Source: Amoebophrya sp. AT5.2 (Eukaryota > Sar > Dinophyceae > Syndiniales > Amoebophryaceae). From it: a DNA stretch of 12,415 bases. Below, piece by piece: positions 1 to 7,700 of this stretch (its first letter is position 1; each line of letters begins with the position of its first letter). The notes beneath the pieces were generated by a model. That model was not told the origin of the DNA. It made no database searches and was given only the letters and a program-made list of their open reading frames with translations. The position numbers and the translations under genes were made by a program. Location: NCBI GenBank assembly GCA_005223375.1, contig RXOD01005812.1, positions 1 to 12,415 on the forward strand, read 5' to 3'.

Positions 1-79
1 TTACAAGGAGCCACCAACGTTAACCAGATGGCGCCCAATTTGATTGAGTTTTGATTGCAAATATGAAAAAAAAACCAGC
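1..79 (+). repeat. Left terminal inverted repeat
   Basis: This pairs with the reverse complement of 2179-2257. The outer 15 bp are identical. A weaker stretch follows (about 16-40), then strong agreement across 41-63 and 66-79, the last part being an A-run ending in ACCAGC. The pattern of a perfect outer end with a decayed inner part fits an old element whose tip is the most conserved portion. Confidence 0.65.
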
Positions 80-368
80 GTGCTCCAGCATAGATATTCA
101 CTTTTTCATGGTCAGCATCGGCCTTCCCGCGTGTTAAACTTGAGGACTGGGACCGCCCTACGCAGTTAGGAAAGATGGCGCGGGCTGCTCGAAGCGGCTG
201 CCTTGGCAGGACCGACAGAGATGCTGCGGCGCTTGGCCACTCTTCAGGGGGCCCGTTCTATGGCTCCGCCTCTGCTTGCCCGTACCGCGAGGGGTTTCTT
301 GCGTGGGAGCTTAGCTACGTTTCCCAGCACTGGGCTCAATGATAGGCATGCTGAACGAGTACGGAGCT
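80..368. other. Element interior, left unique segment
   Basis: GC-rich DNA lies between the left TIR and the first tandem-repeat unit. An ATG at 221 opens a frame that runs to 520, into the first repeat unit. Its opening (MLRRLATLQGARSMAPPLL) is Arg-rich and looks superficially like a mitochondrial presequence. Nothing recognisable follows, so I do not call a gene. No RNA gene or other structure was seen. Confidence 0.4.
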
Positions 369-942
369 GGATTCCGCCCGTGGAAAATCTCGTGCGGGAT
401 ACTATGGCAGCCCCAATGTTTGGCGGGCTTTCGCGGCCAATCGTTTTACGGAGTTTGAGGGGGAACGCGCCCGCCATGCTCATGTCTTGCGTGCCCTTCT
501 TGGCAGCTCCTAGCTTTTGAGTGATCCGCCTGGATTCCGCCCGTGATAAATCTCGTGCGGGATTATACTCAGGCAGCCTCAATGTTGGGTGGGCTTTCGC
601 GGCCAATCGCTTCAGGGAGTTTGAGGGGGAACGCGCCCGCCTTGCTCATCCATGTCTTGCGTGCCCTTTTCGACAGCTCCAAGCTTTTGAGTGGTCTGGA
701 TTCCGCCCGTGATAAATCTCGTGCGGGATACTATGGCAGCCCCAATGTTTGGCGGGCTTTCGCGGCCAATCGTGTCAGGAAGTTCGAGGAGGAACGCGCC
801 CGCCATGCTCATTGTGTCCCTCTCGCATGCCCTTTGCGGCAGCTCCGAGCTTTTGAGTGAAGACGCGGATTCCGCCCGTGATAAATCTCGTGCGGGATAC
901 TATGGCAGCCCCAATGTTTGGCGGGCTTTCGCGGCCAATCGT
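369..942 (+). repeat. Tandem repeat array A, three full units plus a partial fourth
   Basis: Units start at 369, 532, 698 and 867 with the shared opening GGATTCCGCCCGTG, giving spacings of 163, 166 and 169 bp. Each unit continues with the core ATAAATCTCGTGCGGG (one or two changes in the first unit; cores at 383, 546, 712 and 881), then TTTCGCGGCCAATCG, GGAACGCGCCCGCC and a closing AGCTTTTGAGTG. The fourth copy stops matching after about 942. The opening and core together form an imperfect palindrome of about 30 bp. Unit length is close to nucleosomal or satellite size. The units are diverged, so the array is not a recent expansion. Confidence 0.85.
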
Positions 943-1246
943 CGGGCCTTTCGTTTCTCTTAAGGGAGCGACTGCCAATCGGGGCAACGTTGATCGGCTA
1001 TTTCTGAGCGGGCTGGCGTCTCCCGATCTGCTCGAGACCACATTTTTCGCGGATTTCTGCAATTTTCGGAGCAAATTCGAGGAGAAAAACGCGGAAATTC
1101 CGCGTGAGCCATCGGAGGCAGAAACGGCCGCGGATAGCCTCCGAAAACGGGAGAAAAAGTGGCCAAAAGAGGCCCGCGGTTTTCTGATATTTCCAGCAAA
1201 TTTCCGGCGAATGTCTCCGCGAGCGCTTTGGGACCTTTTCGCGAGC
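943..1246. other. Element interior, spacer between the two tandem arrays
   Basis: Purine-rich, GC-rich DNA with no recognisable gene. It contains a perfect short inverted repeat at 1090-1104 (CGCGGAA, one spacer base, TTCCGCG). Frames on both strands are open for some distance, which reflects few stop codons in GC-rich DNA and not coding evidence. Confidence 0.4.
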
Positions 1247-1573
1247 CAAAAACGCAAGAAACTAGCGCGGGGGAGGCTTTTTCTGTCGCGCTCTTGGCTA
1301 TGTGCGCACGCATATACCAGGCCCGCACGAGATTCATCCGCCCACTGTGCTGGCTCCGGAGTGCATTCGGGCAGGGATTTGACTTTGATTTGTGGCGCGG
1401 CAGTTCTTCGCAAAAACGCAAGAAACTAACGCGGCGGGGGCTTCTTTTGTCGCGCTCCTCGCTATGCGCGCACGCATATACCAGGCCCGCACGAGATTTA
1501 TCCGCACGCTGCGCTGGTTCCGGAGTGCATTCGGGCAGGCATTTGACTCCGTGCCGTGGCGCAGCAGTTCTCG
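1247..1573 (-). repeat. Tandem repeat array B, two units of 164 bp
   Basis: Two copies start at 1247 and 1411 with CAAAAACGCAAGAAACTA. They share GCGCACGCATATACCAGG, CCCGCACGAGATT, GGAGTGCATTCGGGCAG and a closing GGCGC.GCAGTTCT.G. Their period (164 bp) almost equals that of array A. Each carries the array A core on the opposite strand (1322-1337 and 1486-1501: CCCGCACGAGATTTAT, with one change in the first). Outside this core the two families are not obviously related. Strand is given as minus because the shared core reads in that direction. Confidence 0.85.
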
Positions 1574-2178
1574 TATCGCTACCGATATGCGCAGGCAGTC
1601 GTAGTCGCACTGCTTGGCTGTGGAGCCTTGGCCTTTGAAGGATGCACTCATCTCCTCGAGGCCCACCGGGGGCCTTGCTTCGTGGAGAGATGCCACTCTG
1701 CTGCGGCTGCTGGTCCAAAGATTTCGCCTCAAATTGCAGCAAGTGTCGACCTTTCTCATTTCCTACTGGTCGCGTCGCCACCTTGTCCCTGGGCGAAGCT
1801 GCTCGCGCATAGTTAGAATTAGGAGCAACAGAGCACCGGGCCCGGGGCTGAATTGCGCTACGGCCCCGATTACATCTGGCGTGGCCGGCCGCGACCAGGG
1901 GGCGCAGCTACAGCTTGCGCGTATCCCCTCGAAGCAAGTGGATGGGCGCAAGGAAGAGGGGGTAGGCAGGGCCCCGAGCGCTCTCCATCTCTTGCAGTTT
2001 CTGTCGTGGCGACATTCGATAGCGCAGCTGGCCATCTTGTTTTTGCCGGCTATGCGGGCCACGGGCCCAACTGCTGAAGGCGATTTTTTTTCCGCTTCCT
2101 TCAGTTTAAGCCTTTCGAGTCTGCAACTACTAGGGTGGGCCGTAGCGGTCCATCCTTTTCGTCGAAGATCAACTCGGT
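1574..2178. other. Element interior, right unique segment
   Basis: About 600 bp between array B and the right TIR. A frame open from 1614 to 2327 crosses the TIR and leaves the element, yet its translation shows no domain, repeat or motif I recognise. A minus-strand frame covers much of the same DNA. I see no gene, RNA or further repeat here. Confidence 0.4.
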
Positions 2179-2257
2179 GCTGGTATTTTTCTTGTATTTG
2201 CAAGCATCTTTCAATCAATTTAAGACCCGCCAGCGTTAGCGCGGTGGCTCCTTGTAA
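2179..2257 (-). repeat. Right terminal inverted repeat
   Basis: This is the reverse-complement partner of bases 1-79. It ends in GGTGGCTCCTTGTAA at 2243-2257. Its last three bases are the TAA (2255-2257) that closes the reading frame of the downstream gene, so that gene's open frame starts exactly at the repeat boundary. The next bases, CAG (2258-2260), could serve as a splice acceptor. Confidence 0.65.
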
Positions 2258-3871
2258 CAGCAAGTGTACGACTTTTTCACAACCGAGCTACCTTTCCGGC
2301 TGGGGCTGCAGCGCGAATCTGTGTTGAAACCCAATTCCGAAGTCGTGGTCTTGGCCGAGGCGCGGATAGTGCAGCAGGAGGATCATGATCCACCTCCGCA
2401 AGCCGGTTCACTTCAGAACAGCTCCTCGACGTGCATTCTTCTCTCCCCCCCGCGCTCCCACGTGACGCAGTCCGCCGTGACCTGTCTCGCCACTAACTAC
2501 GGCGCCGCCGACCTCGCGAGACAGTGGCTGTGGAAATCGTACAAGTACCTGGCCGCCGGTTGTCTCACCTACAGCGCCGGCTTCTGCGTGCTAGCTGCGC
2601 GCCACCTAGCGCTGTACGGCAGGGACAGGTACACAGACGTCGGAAAGTGGGTGGCCTGCCAGCTGGTGGGGCTTGGGTGTGGCTGCTACTGGCTGCGCGA
2701 GGAAGAGACGCGGCGCCGGGAGCACAAATTCTCGTTGTTCAAAGCGGCGTTTGGAGGCGCAGGTACTGTGAGGGACAGCTCCAGCAGCGCACCACCAGAC
2801 AGGAGGTCCTCGGGTGCGGAAGTGAATGCGGCGGCAGGGACAGGGACAGAGGACGTCGGCACCAAGGCGTCGAAAGCTTTCGGCCCATCGGAAGTGGAAG
2901 CGCAACGCGAAGCGGTGGATTATCGTGGCGCGGGAAAAAGCAGAAAGGCTTCATCTCCTGCACGGGGGTCCTCGCGGCACCATCCACCTCAGAAGTTAAA
3001 TATAGCCGGTAGTCCGAACGACGTTTTTCTCGTCACTGCTGACAGCATCTACCCTCCAGCAGGAGCATTGTCTTCGAATAAGATCCGGAGTGGAAGTGGC
3101 GACAGCTCGAGCAGTGGACACAGCTCCCTGATGTCTGCGGCAGCCTATCATTCCCCAAGCGATTCGCTTTACGACGGCCCGAACGATTACGATTCGGCGA
3201 GCTTCGACAACTGCAGCGTTTATTCCGCAAGCAGTTTTCGCACTGCTAACACTCTATACGAGGACGCTTTGTCCGATGGCGGGACCTATGTGAGCAGCTC
3301 GGAAGGAGCTGCTGGGGCGCATCTTCTTGCGGGCCAGGGCCAAACGCTGCTGAGGGGATCCACTTCTTCGCGCACTGGGTCGGGAGAAGATTTGCTGGAT
3401 GTCGTGGATCATGACATTCTTGGCACAGATGATGAAATTCCCACCGCGGCGGGGGAAGATGCGAGCCGTCGTCGAGAGGCGGCTTTTGCGTCCGGGCCAC
3501 CCCCACCTAGACCTACAACATCTTCCTTTTCCGCTACAACATCATCATCTTCCCCACCCGGAGCAGCAGCAGCAGGTTCCCCAACAGCACCAGCGCCAGC
3601 TAGTCGGGTGAGTGGTCCAGGTGTCATGAGATCCTCGAGCTCGACCTCGTCTTCCGAAGAAGACAGTCAAAGTGCCAGCAGCGAGAGCGTTGAGACCTCC
3701 AACGCATCGAACTGCGGATCGAGTGCTTCGGGGCTGTCGCTGGCGGTAACCACGAGGAGCGTTGCAAGGTTCAGCGTGGGCAGTGCGGATATGCTCTCGC
3801 TCGACGGCTCCGAGACACGAAAGCAGGTCATACCCTCGGCCGCCGTCCCAGCCTATCGAATCTTCAATTGA
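2258..3871 (+). CDS. Unrecognised membrane-anchored Ser-rich protein, 5' end unresolved
   Basis: The frame is open from 2258, right after a TAA at 2255, to a TGA at 3869-3871 (537 codons). I do not recognise the family. Numbering from 2258, hydrophobic segments lie at about residues 97-120 (starting YLAAGCLTYSAGF) and 128-146 (VGKWVACQLVGLGCGCYWL), joined by a short charged loop and followed by a basic stretch (REEETRRREHK). That suggests a two-helix membrane hairpin. From about residue 170 the protein is low-complexity, rich in Ser, Gly, Ala and Pro with scattered acidic residues. Third positions are mostly G or C across 2471-2760, as in the neighbouring ACC, which supports real coding. There is no ATG in frame until 3131 (residue 292), beyond the hydrophobic part, so the start must come from an upstream exon or has been lost. 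The best acceptor is the CAG ending at 2470, after a long pyrimidine tract; the CAG at 2258-2260 is another. Confidence 0.55.
   Translation, partial: QQVYDFFTTELPFRLGLQRESVLKPNSEVVVLAEARIVQQEDHDPPPQAGSLQNSSSTCILLSPPRSHVTQSAVTCLATNYGAADLARQWLWKSYKYLAAGCLTYSAGFCVLAARHLALYGRDRYTDVGKWVACQLVGLGCGCYWLREEETRRREHKFSLFKAAFGGAGTVRDSSSSAPPDRRSSGAEVNAAAGTGTEDVGTKASKAFGPSEVEAQREAVDYRGAGKSRKASSPARGSSRHHPPQKLNIAGSPNDVFLVTADSIYPPAGALSSNKIRSGSGDSSSSGHSSLMSAAAYHSPSDSLYDGPNDYDSASFDNCSVYSASSFRTANTLYEDALSDGGTYVSSSEGAAGAHLLAGQGQTLLRGSTSSRTGSGEDLLDVVDHDILGTDDEIPTAAGEDASRRREAAFASGPPPPRPTTSSFSATTSSSSPPGAAAAGSPTAPAPASRVSGPGVMRSSSSTSSSEEDSQSASSESVETSNASNCGSSASGLSLAVTTRSVARFSVGSADMLSLDGSETRKQVIPSAAVPAYRIFN
2437..2470 (+). 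other. Candidate 3' splice site inside the open frame
   Basis: A near-continuous pyrimidine tract (TTCTTCTCTCCCCCCC and following bases) runs to about 2458 and is followed by CAG at 2468-2470. The sequence then turns strongly coding in character (frame starting TCC GCC GTG ACC at 2471). An acceptor here would explain why no start codon precedes the membrane segments. The matching donor is not identified. Confidence 0.35.
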
Positions 3872-4302
3872 AGAGATGATGATGAACTTCACGCTGGATT
3901 GTTGTACTATGTTGTCGGTAGCAGATGTTGAACAAATTGGATCATGAGGCACGATTTGATCAGATGAGATGGACGAGATCGTGGAGGACGTCGAGACGCG
4001 CACCACTTGTATTTTTCAAAGGCGCGGCCGCGGCTCTTCAAGACTCTGTCGCAGAGCTACTAAGACTTGAGCCTCTTCTACTTGTTTTTGTTCTTGATTG
4101 ATCCATGCAGCACTCACTTCTGCCAGAGCAAAGATCATCATTCAAAAGCCCAAACCAACGAAGGGCTGAAGTTCTTCGCATGAGATGGCATTGTGAATGT
4201 GATTGTCCTCTGGCTCGCCGTGGTTCCGAAATCCTTCTCACTGAAATATGGTTCTTGCAATCGCAAAAAAGGCAAGGGGTCGGTATACTCTTGCTCTTCG
4301 GT

Positions 4303-4338
4303 CGGCCATACGGCCGCCCCACTCTCCCGAGTGGCGGC
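4303..4338. repeat. Pair of overlapping GC hairpins
   Basis: CGGCC-ATAC-GGCCG at 4303-4316 is a short stem-loop. It overlaps a longer one whose arms are GCCGCCCCACTC (4313-4324) and GAGTGGCGGC (4329-4338), with a TCCC loop and two unpaired C bases. The two stems share 4313-4316, so they are mutually exclusive folds. In this context they would lie in a UTR or intergenic transcript. Function unknown. Confidence 0.5.
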
Positions 4339-4376
4339 AAGCGAACATCGAGCGAACGCATCAAATTTGTGGATCC

Positions 4377-4382
4377 AATAAA
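4377..4382 (+). terminator. Candidate polyadenylation signal
   Basis: AATAAA stands about 500 bp after the stop of the upstream gene and about 400 bp before ACC, which is a sensible place for a 3' end. It is a six-base motif in AT-rich DNA, so chance occurrence is quite possible, and not all protists use this hexamer. Confidence 0.25.
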
Positions 4383-4696
4383 ACACCCAGGTGAAGAACT
4401 GTGAACAAGTGATAGTGCCTTGAGCTCTACCAAACATTTATTTACGGCTTGAAACTATCGCGCGTTACAGCACCATCAACTCCATTTTGACTTCTTTGGA
4501 GGTCTACATCTATTGCAAAATTCGTGTTTTGCCGTGCTTCTCTGCATGTTTTATTCGTCCTCGATCAGATGATTTCCATCGAATCAGGATCCACGAACAC
4601 ATATCAGCTCCTAGAGAACAAGTTGTACTAGATGTAGAACAAGTACAAGAGCTTTTTGATCACGAACCCCATCGGAGAACAAAGTAGGCAGAGCGC

Positions 4697-4726
4697 ATGT
4701 GCATGTCAAAGACCGCGATCTTCTGA
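4697..4726 (+). promoter_or_regulatory. Short upstream ORF in the putative ACC leader
   Basis: ATG TGC ATG TCA AAG ACC GCG ATC TTC TGA encodes nine residues and ends 52 bases before the ACC ATG. If it lies in the mature leader it could lower or tune ACC translation. A pyrimidine tract (about 4739-4766) ending in an AG at 4767-4768 follows. If that AG is used as a cis- or trans-splice acceptor, the upstream ORF would be removed and the leader would be only about 10 bases. Confidence 0.3.
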
Positions 4727-4778
4727 GCAGGAGCAGAACTTCTAGTCTTCTACTTCATCCGCCGCCAGCAAGAAGAAA

Positions 4779-7700
4779 ATGCTGCTCACCGAGACCAGCA
4801 TCCCAGAGGATGCTGCGCTGAACACCCCCCATTCGCACCGCGATCCGCGGCACGAGGTTCTCGAGAACTACATCGTGAAGGAGAAGAAGGGGAAACGGGT
4901 GCTGTCGCGGATTCTGATCGCGAGTAATGGGCTCGCCGCGGTGAAGGCCATCCGGAGTATGCGGCGGTGGGAGGTGCTGGAGGTTCTCCAGCGCGCAGGT
5001 GCAGGGGGCATCACGGTGGACCGCTGTCTCTCCTTCGTCGCGATGGGCACGCCGGAAGACATCGAGGCAAACGCACAATTTCTACAGATGGTGGACTCCT
5101 TCGTCGAGGTGCCGGGAGGTACTATTCTTTACAGGCACAGGCTGTTGATCATACATTCATGGTGCTATATTTATTATTGATGTTCAACATCCTTCGATTC
5201 TCATTCTTCTGTTGCAAGTTTTGCGTACAGTTGTTGTCGTGGTCGTCGATCTTGTTCTCGATTCCAGCAGCGAATCGCAGCAAGCCGCAGCACGCTCATC
5301 GGCACAAAGAACCCATGCAACATTCCACAGGGAAGAACGTGAACAACTACGCGAATGTGGAGTTGATTTGCAAGGTTGCCCTCCAGGAGAAGTGCGACGC
5401 CGTCTGGCCTGGGTGGGGCCACGCTTCCGAGAAGCCGGAGCTCCCCGAGGCGCTCGATAAGTTGGGCATCGTCTTTCTCGGTCCCCAGCCGCGCGTGATG
5501 CGCCTGCTCGGTGACAAGATCTACGCGAACATCATGGCGCAGACGGCGGAGGTTCCCTGCATTCCCTGGAGCGGGGACGGCTTGATTTCCAAGGACAAGA
5601 CGCAGTTTTCCGACCTCGACACGTTGTTCAAGGCCGCGTGCTGCGACAGCGCCGAGGATGCGGTTAAGCATGCGGACCGGATCGGCTACCCCGTGATGCT
5701 GAAAGCTTCGGAAGGTGGCGGTGGGAAAGGGATCCGGAAGTGCTTGAGCGCGGCGGAGGTGCGGGTGAACTTCGCGTCGTGCCAGCTGGAAGTGGTGAAC
5801 TCGCCCATCTTCGTCATGAAGTACTCGAGCGGCGCCTGCCACCTGGAGGTGCAGCTGCTTGGCGACGAGCACGGCAACGTCTGCGCCCTGTCCGGCCGCG
5901 ACTGCAGCACGCAGCGCCGCTTCCAGAAGATTTTCGAAGAGGGGCCCCCCACCGTCGCCGACGAGGACGTCTTCCACCAGATGCAGATCGCCGCGTGCCG
6001 CCTGGCGAAGCAGGTGGGGTACCGCGGCGCGGGCACCGTGGAGTACCTGTACGATCCGAAGCAGAAAAAGGCGGCGTTTCTCGAGTTGAACCCGCGGCTG
6101 CAGGTGGAGCACCCGGTCACCGAGTGCATCACGGGGGTGAACATCCCGGCCGCGCAGCTGCAGATCGGGATGGGCGTGCCGCTGCAAGAAATCCCGGACA
6201 TCCGCCGGTTTTTTTTGCGGGAGATCGAGGATTTCGGGAGCGCACGGACGAAGGTGGACTTCTCGCGCAAAGTACCCATGTACGCACACTGCATCGCCGC
6301 AAGGATCACGGCCGAAAACCCCGAGGACGGCTTCCTGCCCTGCTCGGGAAAAATCAAAAAAATCGACTTCGCGCCGACCCATGGTATTCTTTCAGAACTT
6401 CTTTTGGCTTGGTTCTTCGTCCTAAGAGTACGGCGGTGGAGCTTCTACTGATGGTGATGGGTGTCCGCTTCTAGTTGCAGATCTTGTGGCTCACCGGCGC
6501 ACCTTCGTAAGACTAAGAATTACAACAGTCGATCAAATGTTGAAAATGTTCTTGGCTCTCCTAAAGATCATCGCGAATTCGCTCACGCAGTCATAGTTCC
6601 CCCAAAACAAATACAAAACTACATCATCGACATCGGCAAACAGAATCCGTCTGGGGTTACTTCTCCGTCGCTACCCCTGGTTCTGTGCACGAGTTCGCCG
6701 ACTCCCAGTTTGGGCACGTGTTCTCCATCGGTGCTACTCGCGAGGCGGCGAGGAAAGCGTTGATCATCTCGCTCGGCCATCTGCACGTGGAGGGCGACAT
6801 CCGCACAACGGTGGACGTGCTGCCGAAGTTGCTGCGTCTGAACAAGTTCGTGGACAATCAAGTCGACACGTCGTGGCTCGACGGGCTGATCGCCAACAAA
6901 GAGATTGCGCGGCTGCAGGCCGTGCCGCTGCAGGGCTTATCCAATCAACATGGGATCATGGACAATCCGGCGTATTCCGACGACGGGGTGATGAGCGTGA
7001 CCGATTCCGCCGATGGGGTGCCGCTGTCGTCCTCCAACCTCGTCGGGCCCTCGCGGGGGGCAGGTCTATCGGCAGCAGGTGCCGGCTCCGGCGCCGCCGC
7101 GGTGGTCGCGGCCGCGACCGCGCGATCGTCCTCGCTCAACTCGCTTTCGCAAATTTTGGGCTGCGAGGACTTCATCCTGTACTGCGCGATCGGAAAGGCG
7201 CTCGAGCTGAGCGACGAGAGCAGGGAGAGTTTCCGGGACACGCTCGCCAAGGGCCAGATGGTGAACTCTTTTCTCCCAACCTACTCCTTCCCCGAAGTGA
7301 CCGTCGTGTGGGACCAGGTGAAGTACGCGTTCCACATCACGCGGATCGCGGAGAACCGGTTTTCAGTGCGGTGCAAGGACGACAACTCCGAGTGCCAGGT
7401 GCAGATCAAGTCGCACCAGGGCGCCGTGTTCGTCCGCGTCGTGGTGGGTGGAACCTCCCGCGGCCACAACACCACCTCCCCCGCGACCAAGATCGTCTGC
7501 AGCAGCGAGGCACAGGGGATGCGGCTGCGCATCGGCGCGATGAGCGGCTACGAAGTCTTCATCCCGAACGCGACCGATCCCTCCGAGCTGCGGTCGGACG
7601 TGCAGGGGCGGCTGATCCGGTTTTTGGTGAACGAAGGCGACAACATCGAAGAGGGCCAGGTGTGCTGCGAGCTGGAAGCCATGAAAATGATCGTGCCGGT

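Larger units (their letters stand above)
1..2257. mobile_element. Non-coding terminal-inverted-repeat element, family unknown
   Basis: The first 15 bases of the window (TTACAAGGAGCCACC) recur exactly as their reverse complement at 2243-2257. The similarity continues inward without gaps to about base 79 on the left and 2179 on the right: by hand count about 55 of 79 positions match, including identical blocks at 41-47, 55-63 and 74-79. A long imperfect inverted repeat around 2.26 kb is what a TIR DNA transposon or a large MITE looks like; Mutator-like elements often have TIRs of this size. I see no transposase motif. Open frames inside overlap on both strands and run through the tandem repeats, so they look like by-products of GC-rich DNA. 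The interior holds two tandem-repeat arrays. Because base 1 is the window edge, a target-site duplication cannot be tested, and the element could extend further left. That it is mobile is inference; the inverted repeat is directly visible. Confidence 0.6.
3872..4778. other. Intergenic or untranslated region
   Basis: About 900 bp, AT-richer than the flanking exons, between the TGA of the upstream gene and the ATG of ACC. It should hold the 3' UTR of the first gene and the promoter and leader of ACC. Visible items are a GC hairpin (4303-4338), an AATAAA (4377-4382), a weak 7-bp stem at 4623-4648, a 9-codon upstream ORF (4697-4726) and a pyrimidine tract before the ACC start. Open frames of 60-130 codons on both strands have no recognisable product, and no TATA box or tRNA-like fold was seen. 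Confidence 0.5.

Noticed and set aside
221..520. Presequence-like peptide from an ATG in the element (MLRRLATLQGARSM...)
   Set aside because: Only the first 30 or so residues look like a targeting peptide. The frame then enters a tandem-repeat unit and stops, with no mature protein.
857..1429. Long open frames inside the repeat element, including 960-1781 and 775-1413 on the minus strand and 1614-2327 on the plus strand
   Set aside because: They overlap one another on both strands, run through tandem repeats in shifting frames and show no motif or domain. GC-rich repetitive DNA with few stops explains them.
3607..3613. Strong donor-like G|GTGAGT in the Ser-rich gene
   Set aside because: The frame stays open through it and no convincing acceptor follows at a reasonable distance, so I did not split the gene. 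cDNA could overturn this.
4303..4325. Faint resemblance to the GGCCATAC segment of 5S rRNA
   Set aside because: Only eight bases agree. The rest of the 5S rRNA sequence and fold is absent.
4105..4404. 99-codon frame between the two genes, the minus-strand frame 4038-4433 and the TTG-started frame 4487-4687
   Set aside because: They have no recognisable product, no compositional coding signal, and overlap each other on opposite strands.
4779..4910. Possible plastid or mitochondrial targeting of ACC
   Set aside because: The first 40 residues are acidic and then Lys-rich, with no hydrophobic signal segment or amphipathic Arg-rich helix, and a TAG lies in frame at 4743. An upstream spliced exon could still add one.
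5201..6382. 393-codon minus-strand frame opposite ACC exon 2, and similar long antisense frames at 8043-8699, 9483-10172, 9959-10696 and 10515-11216
   Set aside because: These are mirror frames of a strongly G/C-third-position coding exon. The plus strand matches ACC throughout.
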